Assembly: GCA_045588655.1 (NCBI GenBank)
Contig: JAZNEP010000006.1
Location: 1 to 21,086 of the forward strand
Reading direction: 5' to 3'
Source: SVFI01 sp045588655
Lineage (GTDB): Bacteria > Bacillota > Clostridia > Lachnospirales > Lachnospiraceae
DNA length: 21,086 nt
In this document: positions 1 through 6,362 of the stretch, piece by piece
Numbering within the stretch: the stretch's first letter is position 1
How the letters are laid out: each line of letters starts with the position of its first letter
Translations under genes and position numbers: made by a program
Notes under the pieces: model-generated
Told to the model about the DNA's origin: nothing
The model's database searches: none
What the model saw: the letters and a program-made list of their open reading frames with translations, nothing else

Positions 1-16
1 CGCTAAATTGGATTCG

Positions 17-751
17 TCACTCTAATCCATATAGTTTAAACGGATTCGTTTCTAATTCTTTTCTGTAAATCCTTACTACATCCCAAATATCAAAAAACAT
101 ATATTTGCATTTTCCAATATAGCCCTCTTTAATAATTCCCTTTTGATATGCCATATCCTGAATGGTATACCATGGTTTTACCGGGAACATCCCACATTCC
201 ACCAGCCATTCATCAGCAGGATACTTACGATTGACTTCTTCTGTAGGTTCAAACATATCGCTGATTTCTTTGGGCATAATATCTTCCATGTAATGCATTG
301 CCGTCAGCTTGTAAATATCAACTCCAAGCAGTAACGCTTTTCCGCCATTATGAATAACATAATTCAGCCCACCTTTGGCGGCCTCATCCGCATGCAATCC
401 CCAACCGGTGGTCCTTATCACACCTGTACCTGTGATAACATCACCGCGCTGCCTGAATGTATCTGCAATGATACCCATAGCCGTTCTTGGCGCCTCTTCG
501 GGAAGTATCTTAATTTTCACGGTAATACCCATATCCTTGTCTTCTTCCGTAAGTTCCGATTCCGGAGCAAAACATAATGACGGCATAAAAATACTTCCGC
601 GGTCTGTCACACACTCCATCAGTGCCTCTATTACCGTTTCTGCTCCGCCTTCCACATAACCAAAACTACTGAGTGAACTATGTACTTCGATATCCATTCC
701 CTTTTGAAGCCCTATCTTTTTCAGTTCCTCAACCAATATTTCTTTATTCAT
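17..751 (-). CDS. AAC(3)-like aminoglycoside N-acetyltransferase family protein
   Basis: Resembles the AAC(3)/YokD antibiotic N-acetyltransferase family, which moves acetyl from acetyl-CoA to an amine such as the 3-amino group of aminoglycosides. Visible family marks are HSSLSSFG (about residues 24-31), the following GG.ETVIEAL, a GSIFMPS strand (52-58), and LLLGVD..KLTAMHYMED (141-156), which matches the usual LLLGV..TALH..E block. At 244 residues it is slightly short for the family. The segment where family members carry the catalytic H-P-x-H-S motif reads TGTGVIRTTGWG here (107-118), so the usual histidine seems to be missing. Enzyme activity, and certainly drug resistance, is therefore doubtful. 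The ATG start follows AAAAAAAGGGAATATTAA. It has its own predicted promoter and sits after the pgaCD terminator, so it is probably a single-gene unit. Family call fairly sure; substrate unknown. Confidence 0.75.
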   Translation of the reverse strand: MNKEILVEELKKIGLQKGMDIEVHSSLSSFGYVEGGAETVIEALMECVTDRGSIFMPSLCFAPESELTEEDKDMGITVKIKILPEEAPRTAMGIIADTFRQRGDVITGTGVIRTTGWGLHADEAAKGGLNYVIHNGGKALLLGVDIYKLTAMHYMEDIMPKEISDMFEPTEEVNRKYPADEWLVECGMFPVKPWYTIQDMAYQKGIIKEGYIGKCKYMFFDIWDVVRIYRKELETNPFKLYGLE

Positions 752-796
752 TTAATATTCCCTTTTTTTAGTTTTTTGTGTTAGTAAACTGTTTCT

Positions 797-825
797 ATTG
801 TATTTCATTTTGATGCGTTCTACAA
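797..825 (-). promoter_or_regulatory. Predicted sigma-A promoter of the AAC(3)-like gene
   Basis: On the minus strand a weak -35 TTGTAG and a good -10 TACAAT are separated by exactly 17 bases, about 45 bases upstream of the ATG at 751. The preceding gene ends in a strong hairpin, so a separate promoter is expected here. Pattern match only. Confidence 0.45.
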
Positions 826-835
826 GTGACGGCAA

Positions 836-880
836 AAAGAATAACCATTGCAAAAATTAATTTTCGCAATGGTTATTCTT
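836..880 (-). terminator. Rho-independent terminator of pgaCD
   Basis: Long, nearly perfect inverted repeat: AAAGAATAACCATTGC pairs with GCAATGGTTATTCTTCTTT across an AT-rich centre. On the minus strand the stem is followed by TTTTTGCC. It overlaps the last codons of the pgaD-like gene, so those codons are part of the stem. The core AACCATTG..CAATGGTT resembles the TAGCCATTAY hairpins elsewhere in the window. Confidence 0.7.
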
Positions 881-1375
881 CTTTGCTTCGCTATCCCCAC
901 CCATACCCAGATCGGTCGGAATTATATTCTTTTCCAGCACCACATAACGCTCACTCTGCATCTGTTCAATCACTGACGCATCCAATTCAAACATTTCGCA
1001 CAATTCTTCCTTACTGACAGATGACTGAAAAGTTCTTCTATGCAATTTGCCAAACTTATGGTAATTATAATTTTTCCATAAAAGCAGTAAAACAATAAAT
1101 ATCAAAAAAGCAATTAGATAGACAAAAAAATACTCCTGAATAACCAAAACCATCTCTTTTGTAAAAAAGAAAAATTCAAACAACTCCCAACCGAACCGAA
1201 TCGCCAAGGAACCATAAATCAAATAGATCACATAGGTTAACATAACTACCCAGCCCAGACATGTCAATATCCATTCTACAATCTTTTTCCAAGTCTTTTG
1301 CTTACCATAAATCAAATGGTCTTTCATGTTATATTCGACTTCCTGTTTCAACGCCTTTTGATGTATATCTGACAT
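857..1375 (-). CDS. pgaD: PgaD-like subunit of poly-N-acetylglucosamine synthase
   Basis: Small inner-membrane protein (172 aa) directly downstream of the PgaC-like synthase, 27 bases apart. It has the PgaD layout: a charged cytosolic N-terminus, two hydrophobic segments at about residues 33-55 and 78-100, then WKNYNYHKFGKLHRR (100-114), which matches the W..YN..R..G..RR signature following the second membrane helix in PgaD proteins. In characterised systems PgaD binds PgaC and is needed for beta-1,6-GlcNAc polymerisation, with c-di-GMP controlling the pair in E. coli. The C-terminal tail (115-172) is longer than the helical core requires, and its last codons lie in the terminator stem. The call rests on topology, motif and neighbour; confidence moderate to good. 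Confidence 0.7.
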   Translation of the reverse strand: MSDIHQKALKQEVEYNMKDHLIYGKQKTWKKIVEWILTCLGWVVMLTYVIYLIYGSLAIRFGWELFEFFFFTKEMVLVIQEYFFVYLIAFLIFIVLLLLWKNYNYHKFGKLHRRTFQSSVSKEELCEMFELDASVIEQMQSERYVVLEKNIIPTDLGMGGDSEAKKNNHCEN

Positions 1376-1402
1376 AACAACACACGCTCCAATTTATTTA
1401 CT

Positions 1403-2623
1403 TTAGTTACTTTCACAATCATTCAATCCACGATCCGGACTATCCCATACGGCAGTTTCTTTTCTCTTTCTAAATAGTGCCGGAATGCTTACAATCACAA
1501 TCACAGCATTGATATACCAATACAAAAACGGATACCACACAGCCGTAACTGCATTTTTAAATAGCTGTTTATCATACTTTGCATCCAAAATAATGGCTAC
1601 CACAAATTGAATCAAACCTACCGTAGATAAAAACAAACTTTTCCAAATGTAAGGGAATACAAAAAAGTCATCCTGTCGGAACCATCCAATCACCAAAAGC
1701 ACCGTCAAAAACAGCCAACACAAGGCCCATACAATAGAAATCAACTGTTCTATATAAACCGGTGCCATACGTCTGGTCTTCCAGTCTTTAAACAAATTCC
1801 CATGGCGTCGTATAATTTCCATTCCACCTTCTGCCCATCTTTTACGCTGTTTGTATAATCCTTTTATCGTCTCCGGTACCAACATCATACACATAGCACG
1901 CGGCTCATAACGAATATCCCAAAACTTCTTTTCCAGTTTCCATGTCACACCGATATCTTCGGTAATCATATCCCTGTCCCATAAACGACAATTCATAAGT
2001 GCTCTTTTTCGAAAAGCAACCACAACACCAGACACGGTCATCACCTTCCCCCAGACTCTCTGAGTTCTTTTAATCAAGCTGATAATACTGGCATACTCAC
2101 ACAACTGAATTTTTGCAAGCAGAGAGCTACGATTACGCACACGCGGATTTCCTGTCACTGCCCCTACACGCTCTCCGTTAAATGGATTCGTAAAATGTGG
2201 CACAATATAGTTTAATGCATCCGGCATAATATAGGAATCAGAATCCACTCCCATAAGAATTTCACCCTTTGCTGCAATCAACCCCAAATACAGCGCATTC
2301 GCTTTCCCGTTATTCTCTTTTAAATCTATAAAACGTAGTTTGTCATATATTGGCAACAAACGCTGTACCACTTCAGCTGTATTATCATTGCTCCCATCAT
2401 TGATCACTATAATCTCATAATCAGGATAGTGTAATTGAGATAACTCTGCCACCGTATTTTCTATGGTTTGTCCCTCATTGTAACAAGGCACCAAAATGGA
2501 TACCATCGGCGTTTCATACAAAGGAAGCGGCTTCTTTCTCTCATTACTAAAATAAAATATCACAGCCCCTACAATCCATGCCGCTGACATGATTGCCGGA
2601 TACCAAAAAAACAAATAGTTCAA
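1403..2623 (-). CDS. pgaC: Poly-beta-1,6-N-acetyl-D-glucosamine synthase (PgaC/IcaA type, GT2)
   Basis: Processive family-2 glycosyltransferase in the membrane that polymerises UDP-GlcNAc into the exopolysaccharide PNAG. An N-terminal membrane helix (about 3-25) leads into the GT2 domain, with ILVPCYNE (43-50), IINDGS-type VINDGSND (73-80), the DSD metal motif (127-129), TGNPRVRN (157-164), TED (221-223) and QRKRW (259-263, the QxxRW motif). C-terminal membrane helices follow at about 293-316, 328-350 and 363-385, and the WDSPDRG tail is typical of IcaA/PgaC. At 406 aa it is full length. The start is TTG: an in-frame stop lies just upstream and this start gives the complete first helix. No PgaB deacetylase or export porin is nearby, so the polymer may stay fully acetylated or be modified by genes elsewhere. 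Confidence 0.9.
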   Translation of the reverse strand: MNYLFFWYPAIMSAAWIVGAVIFYFSNERKKPLPLYETPMVSILVPCYNEGQTIENTVAELSQLHYPDYEIIVINDGSNDNTAEVVQRLLPIYDKLRFIDLKENNGKANALYLGLIAAKGEILMGVDSDSYIMPDALNYIVPHFTNPFNGERVGAVTGNPRVRNRSSLLAKIQLCEYASIISLIKRTQRVWGKVMTVSGVVVAFRKRALMNCRLWDRDMITEDIGVTWKLEKKFWDIRYEPRAMCMMLVPETIKGLYKQRKRWAEGGMEIIRRHGNLFKDWKTRRMAPVYIEQLISIVWALCWLFLTVLLVIGWFRQDDFFVFPYIWKSLFLSTVGLIQFVVAIILDAKYDKQLFKNAVTAVWYPFLYWYINAVIVIVSIPALFRKRKETAVWDSPDRGLNDCESN

Positions 2624-2638
2624 TATACCAAATCATTT

Positions 2639-2842
2639 TTACCTGCTTTCAAGAATACTACTAAAATCAAAGACACCGTTTTCATGTATCGACATATTTT
2701 GGCAAAACATTAGACTCAATATTAAAATTTTAGTTTTTTTACCATCCAATCCTGCTTCACCATATCGACCCGACTTACTAACAATTCCTACCGCATCTGT
2801 AGCTTCTATCCATTTCTTGGGAGACATGGTAAATGCGTTAGC
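2639..2842 (-). pseudogene. KilA-N domain fragment
   Basis: The open frame reads ANAFTMSPKKWIEATDAVG then IVSKSGRYG, which strongly recalls the start of the KilA-N DNA-binding domain in phage and mobile-element proteins (NAFTMSPKKWI.ATNAIG..SKSGRYGGT). After GRYG the sequence diverges from the family (no FAHKDIAFEFASW) and ends after about 35 unrelated residues. Its 5' side is fused directly to a spoIVB tail fragment, with GGAGC shared at the join. It is truncated at both ends and surely non-functional as a DNA-binding protein. It is probably a scar of a lost phage or island gene. Confidence 0.6.
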
Positions 2843-2880
2843 TCCAGCATATTTTCAATAAAAATCTGAATGTGTCAAGC
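2841..2880 (-). repeat. spoIVB 3'-end remnant, copy 1 (short form)
   Basis: The minus strand carries TTGACACATTCAG followed by codons for IFIENMLE, the last residues of the SpoIVB serine peptidase, then breaks off inside the KilA-N fragment without its own stop. It shares its upstream junction with copies 2-4, and its inner break (about 10 codons from the spoIVB end) with copy 2. Confidence 0.6.
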
Positions 2881-2896
2881 AAGGAACAAAAAATAT

Positions 2897-2932
2897 TAGC
2901 CATTACAAAGAAATCAATCTTTGTAATGACTA
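2897..2932 (-). terminator. TAGCCATTAY-type hairpin / terminator
   Basis: Inverted repeat TAGCCATTACAAAGA with TCTTTGTAATGACTA, one mismatch, short loop. On the minus strand it is followed by ATATTTTTTG, fitting a terminator for the small gene ending at 2979. Close relatives occur at 5183 and 20851, each just upstream of a spoIVB remnant. Confidence 0.65.
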
Positions 2933-2978
2933 TATATGTTTTTATTATCCATCTACTCTCTGTCAGATATGATCTTTT

Positions 2979-3368
2979 CTAATTTAAAAATATATTATTT
3001 TCTTCTAAAAATGCCCGCGAAAATTCCTCCAGTTCAATTCCTTTCATATTCTCAGCGTAATACTTATCACTCAAATCTGAGTAATCGATAGTATACGGAA
3101 AATTTAATTTATCAACAATATATTTTTTATAATACAAAAATTCACAAGCAGAATCATAATAACCATTATGGTACTCATGCAGTGAAATTGCAAACAGAAA
3201 ATCTTCGTTGATTTCTGCAACACTAAATTTTTTCAGTAAATCTAATTCAGTTATTATACGTTCAAATGAACAACTTGCCTGCGCTACATCGAAATTATTT
3301 TGAAAATCATACATGGCTTCTGTTTCTTCGTTATGGTGCTTTAGCATTTCTTTCACGGCACTTTTCAA
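2979..3368 (-). CDS. Small hypothetical protein downstream of an AAA/DUF4143 ATPase
   Basis: 129-residue soluble, acidic, probably alpha-helical protein with many aromatic residues (LHEYHNGYYDSACEFLYYKK in the middle). I do not recognise the family. It begins 10 bases after the ATPase stop, so the two are probably cotranscribed. The first possible start is TTG with no clear ribosome binding site; an ATG seven codons further in (3347) is an alternative. No signal peptide or membrane segment is seen. The C-terminal half has an ELEEFSRAFLEENN-like helix. A role as partner or antidote of the ATPase is possible from position only. A hairpin terminator follows at 2897. Confidence 0.55.
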   Translation of the reverse strand: MKSAVKEMLKHHNEETEAMYDFQNNFDVAQASCSFERIITELDLLKKFSVAEINEDFLFAISLHEYHNGYYDSACEFLYYKKYIVDKLNFPYTIDYSDLSDKYYAENMKGIELEEFSRAFLEENNIFLN

Positions 3369-3378
3369 CTTTTACTTT

Positions 3379-4740
3379 TCAACAGAATGCCACAGCAAAC
3401 ATATATGGAGGAATTTTTATTATATCCCCATCAATTGTCAAGTTTTTGGGATGTATAATATACGAAATCGCAATCTTTTTCCCGAACATTTCTTTAAATC
3501 TTCCTAACGATGTTGTTGTATAATTTTTTGATGATTTCACTTCTATCGGGAAGACTCTAAAATTAGTTTTACTTTCATTAGACAACAAAAAGTCGATTTC
3601 AATATCATTCCTATGTTTTTCCACATTATAGCGCGTGTAGAAGTACAATTTAGAACCTTTTGCCGTAATCATCTGGGAAATCATGTTTTCATAAAGCATC
3701 CCCTCATTTAAAGAAAGCCTTCCATCCATAATTTGCTTGTAAAGCTGCTGAGCAGAAATTTCATTTTCACTGAATGCCAGACTTACCAACAATCCAGTAT
3801 CACCCATGTAGCATTTTACGGCAGAATCATTTTTATTTAGAGCAAAACCAACATTGGGATCATTGCACTTGTAACACAAATTGCACATCATAGAATCATC
3901 CAGCCAAAACAGTGGTTCATCATATCTGTCGAAAGTTGCACCTTCTTCAATATCCTTTAATACAATTTTTTTCTCATGTGTGGAAAGATATGCCGGAATA
4001 TTGTCAAACAAAGCAGAAACACGTGAGTTATATTTCTTAGCCGCTTTTTTTATATCATCTCTATAAAGTTCCAGAATATCACGTTTTTCAATATCTGCCA
4101 TCGCAAAGTCCCTGCCATTCTTTGCGAATGCAAGAACCGCCTGTGGCATACCTCCAACTAACATATATTCCTTAAATAAATGCATTGCTTTTGCATGCAT
4201 AGATTGTTCCAATGCCTGTTTCTTAGCAAAGCACTCCATAATATATTCATACAAAATTTCTTCTTTCATATATACCATGAATTCCTCAAAATCCAATGGA
4301 TACATTTTCAACCTGCGCTCTTCGGATGGTAAAGTAATATTTTCTACATTTTCACGAATTGATATCAAAGATCCGGTTTCGATAAAATCATATCTCCCAT
4401 CAGCAACCAAGTATTTAATTGCCTGCCTTGCCAACGGAAACTTCTGTATCTCATCAAATATTATCAGACTTTCCCGAGGATATAACCGAACATTATACTC
4501 CAACGACAATGTCTGAAAGAAAATATCTAAGTTCGTTAAATTGTCAAACGCTTCCAATATTTTTTTATTCACCTTGTTAAAATCAATTAAAATATAGGAT
4601 TTATACTCCTTTTTGCCAATCTCTTCTGCAACAGTAGACTTACCGATTCTGCGTGCCCCTTCGATCAAAAGTGCTTTTGTCCCATTACAGGTTTGTTTCC
4701 ATTCCATTATTTTTGAATATATTTTTCTATTAATTTCCAT
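3379..4740 (-). CDS. AAA family ATPase with DUF4143 and nuclease-like C-terminal domain
   Basis: 453-residue P-loop ATPase of the AAA_14/DUF4143 type, common in anaerobic bacteria and of largely unknown function. Walker A is GARRIGKST (28-36), Walker B is SLIIFDEIQ (91-99), and the sensor-like ETGSLIS follows (121-127). The middle DUF4143 part contains YMLVGGMPQAV (192-202), typical of the family. The C-terminus has E-I-D-F-L-L (381-386) and PIEVKSS (398-404), the pattern of a PD-(D/E)XK nuclease-like fold. Length is normal for the family and the reading frame is intact, unlike the paralogue at 15378. The ATG follows a good GGAGG site. The promoter lies inside three 34-bp direct repeats upstream, and a small gene follows 10 bases downstream. 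Sure of the family, not of the cellular role. Confidence 0.88.
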   Translation of the reverse strand: MEINRKIYSKIMEWKQTCNGTKALLIEGARRIGKSTVAEEIGKKEYKSYILIDFNKVNKKILEAFDNLTNLDIFFQTLSLEYNVRLYPRESLIIFDEIQKFPLARQAIKYLVADGRYDFIETGSLISIRENVENITLPSEERRLKMYPLDFEEFMVYMKEEILYEYIMECFAKKQALEQSMHAKAMHLFKEYMLVGGMPQAVLAFAKNGRDFAMADIEKRDILELYRDDIKKAAKKYNSRVSALFDNIPAYLSTHEKKIVLKDIEEGATFDRYDEPLFWLDDSMMCNLCYKCNDPNVGFALNKNDSAVKCYMGDTGLLVSLAFSENEISAQQLYKQIMDGRLSLNEGMLYENMISQMITAKGSKLYFYTRYNVEKHRNDIEIDFLLSNESKTNFRVFPIEVKSSKNYTTTSLGRFKEMFGKKIAISYIIHPKNLTIDGDIIKIPPYMFAVAFC

Positions 4741-4742
4741 AC

Positions 4743-4834
4743 TTCCTCCACAGAACGCAAAGTAATTTTAGTTTATTTTACCAACAGTACGCAAATTAAA
4801 TTATACTTCATTTACCAATAATGCGCAATATAAA
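4743..4834 (-). promoter_or_regulatory. Three 34-bp direct repeats overlapping the ATPase promoter
   Basis: Units of 24 conserved positions lie at 4811-4834, 4777-4800 and 4743-4766, exactly 34 bases apart. The plus-strand core is TTTACCAAYARTRCGCAA; the third unit is weaker and includes the ribosome binding site. On the minus strand unit 1 holds TTGCGC (4823-4828), 17 bases, then TATAAT (4800-4805), a good promoter. The regular spacing over promoter and start region suggests an operator for repeated binding of a regulator, possibly the ATPase itself. Repeats are seen; the regulatory role is inferred. Confidence 0.6.
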
Positions 4835-5053
4835 CTTCTTCCTCTCCTGATATGTCCTATATTCCATTACATAAATTTCACCCACACCATTTCTTAATAC
4901 CGGAATAATATACCCTGTCTGACCTTCACAAATACGGACTACCTCTGCCGGATTATTAAAAGTTCTTATCAAAATAGGCTCTGCCACCAATTCCACATCA
5001 CGTCTCGTATTAATATATGCATTTTCCGTAATTTTACCGAAATGAATCTTATG
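4808..5053 (-). pseudogene. Unidentified gene remnant upstream of the ATPase
   Basis: The open frame runs from a stop at 5054-5056 to a stop at 4808. It has only an internal GTG start, giving 62 aa, but a coherent-looking sequence (about 81 codons) that includes NPAEVVRICEGQTGYIIPVL and EIYVMEYRTYQERKKFILRI. No ATG and no ribosome binding site were found, so it looks like the C-terminal part of a longer lost gene. Its last codons lie in the first 34-bp repeat. I do not recognise the family. Confidence 0.35.
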
Positions 5054-5071
5054 TTATTTTTTATCTATAAA

Positions 5072-5107
5072 TAAAGCAGACAAATGTGTTTACACCTATC
5101 TGCTTTA
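5072..5107 (-). terminator. Terminator following spoIVB remnant copy 2
   Basis: TAAAGCAGA pairs with TCTGCTTTA, with further pairing of TGTGT and ACAC inside, and a T-rich stretch follows on the minus strand. It is related in sequence to the hairpin at 20606-20635 behind copy 4. It is therefore probably the original spoIVB terminator carried along with the fragment. Confidence 0.6.
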
Positions 5108-5117
5108 AATCTGTTAT

Positions 5118-5175
5118 TTAGTTATCATGCTCCAACATATTTTCTATAAAGATCTGAATGTGTCAAGTAAATGAC
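5118..5175 (-). repeat. spoIVB 3'-end remnant, copy 2 (short form)
   Basis: The minus strand reads TTTACTTGACACATTCAG, then IFIENMLEHDN and a stop at 5118. Only the last roughly 11 codons of spoIVB are present. The break inside spoIVB is the same as in copy 1, and the stop and following terminator are kept. Confidence 0.65.
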
Positions 5176-5182
5176 AAAAATA

Positions 5183-5219
5183 ATAGCCATTATAAAGAAC
5201 CCACCTTCATAATGGCTAT
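5183..5219 (-). terminator. TAGCCATTAY-type hairpin / terminator
   Basis: ATAGCCATTAT pairs with ATAATGGCTAT; on the minus strand ATTATTTTTGTC follows. It is probably the transcription end of the eight-gene operon that finishes at 5331. The 110 bases between hold no gene I can support. Confidence 0.6.
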
Positions 5220-5330
5220 ATGCATGTTTCATATTAAATTAACACTTCGTATACCTGAAATTGAAGTTTCCGAACTCATTATATCACACAATACAACAAT
5301 AATCTAACTACAAGATACTTATAAAGGCCA

Positions 5331-6362
5331 CTACAACAATGCCGCCTCCATGCCAATTGTCCCCTTAATTTCAACATCTGTATCCCACACAACAGAATAC
5401 AATCTGCTTCCGTACTTTACCGTCTTCATTTCATCCAGCACCGATGACAACGGATTATTCTCAAATCCTCCCCACAACAAAAGCGAAAAATTGCTTTCAG
5501 CCGTAACACTCCGCAAAAAGTCACGACAAAGCTTTTTATCGTTTCCTTTCACATACAAGTAAGAAACCACTCCATGATTAATTATACTATTTGTTTTGGG
5601 AAATTGAGGATATCCCAGCAATTGTGTTGGAAAACAGGAAACAACCTTCAATATACCACCATATGAACACATTTTATATTGTTTCTGCTTCTGTTGATTG
5701 CCCACAAAACAACAGGCAATAATTTCCCCATCTTTCCGCACACAATAAAATGTCTTTTCTCCAAAACCATTATAATTATAGTCACAGGGGACAATGCTTT
5801 GCTTTGCAAAATGATTTTTAAACAGTTCATCAAATCCGGCTAAATTATCCTTTTCCAAGCGGATTACTTTACGTCCTCCATGAAAGCAATAGGTTGTATA
5901 ATGCCCCAGATACTTATACTCTGGCATATTCCTATGCTTCTTTTCAAACATTCTGATTGCTTCTTGATTGCTGTCCAATACCGTTGTATATATGTACTTG
6001 CAATCCTGAATACTTTCACGAAGCATATCATATGCTTTTGTTATCAGGAAAAAGCGTTTGCGATATTCCGGATGAACCTTTAACCCCGTAAGGTAAGCAC
6101 ATTTTTCTTCTTTCCCATTGATAAATTCTCTTCTTATAATCGCTCCGCCTAATGCCATAGTCCTTTGGTTGGCATTATCAATAGCAAGCACAATTTTTGC
6201 AGTGTCACCATCTGCAACAAATGATTCATATGGAGCGGGATTACGCAAAAACTTTACATCAAGATTTCCCCGAAAGCTTTCACTTTCAAATATTTCCCGT
6301 ATTCCATCATTATCAGATGTATCTGCAAATCTTAATGTATATTTATCATTTTGGAAATTCAT
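5331..6362 (-). CDS. GNAT-like acyltransferase (GNAT-B), last gene of the radical SAM operon
   Basis: 343-residue protein. The N-terminal 150 residues look like a GNAT acetyltransferase fold: an LRFADTSDNDGIREIF start, then AYLTGLKVHPEYRKRFFLI (about residues 89-107), the strand and acyl-CoA loop, and NQEAIRMFEKK (about 132-142), the usual late helix. The CoA loop reads HPEYRKRFFLITKAY, without the glycines of the classical (Q/R)xxGx(G/A), so cofactor binding may be altered. The C-terminal half may be a second, diverged GNAT-like lobe, with GEIIACCFVGNQQ. I start it at ATG 6362, which overlaps the preceding radical SAM gene by 17 bases and implies translational coupling. Substrate unknown. 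It is probably a tailoring or transfer step of the pathway encoded upstream. Confidence 0.6.
   Translation of the reverse strand: MNFQNDKYTLRFADTSDNDGIREIFESESFRGNLDVKFLRNPAPYESFVADGDTAKIVLAIDNANQRTMALGGAIIRREFINGKEEKCAYLTGLKVHPEYRKRFFLITKAYDMLRESIQDCKYIYTTVLDSNQEAIRMFEKKHRNMPEYKYLGHYTTYCFHGGRKVIRLEKDNLAGFDELFKNHFAKQSIVPCDYNYNGFGEKTFYCVRKDGEIIACCFVGNQQKQKQYKMCSYGGILKVVSCFPTQLLGYPQFPKTNSIINHGVVSYLYVKGNDKKLCRDFLRSVTAESNFSLLLWGGFENNPLSSVLDEMKTVKYGSRLYSVVWDTDVEIKGTIGMEAALL

Noticed and set aside
826..1017. Plus-strand open frames opposite the minus-strand genes, for example 826-1017 and 7078-7371
   Set aside because: All lie antisense to well-supported genes, lack ribosome sites and have no recognisable protein pattern.
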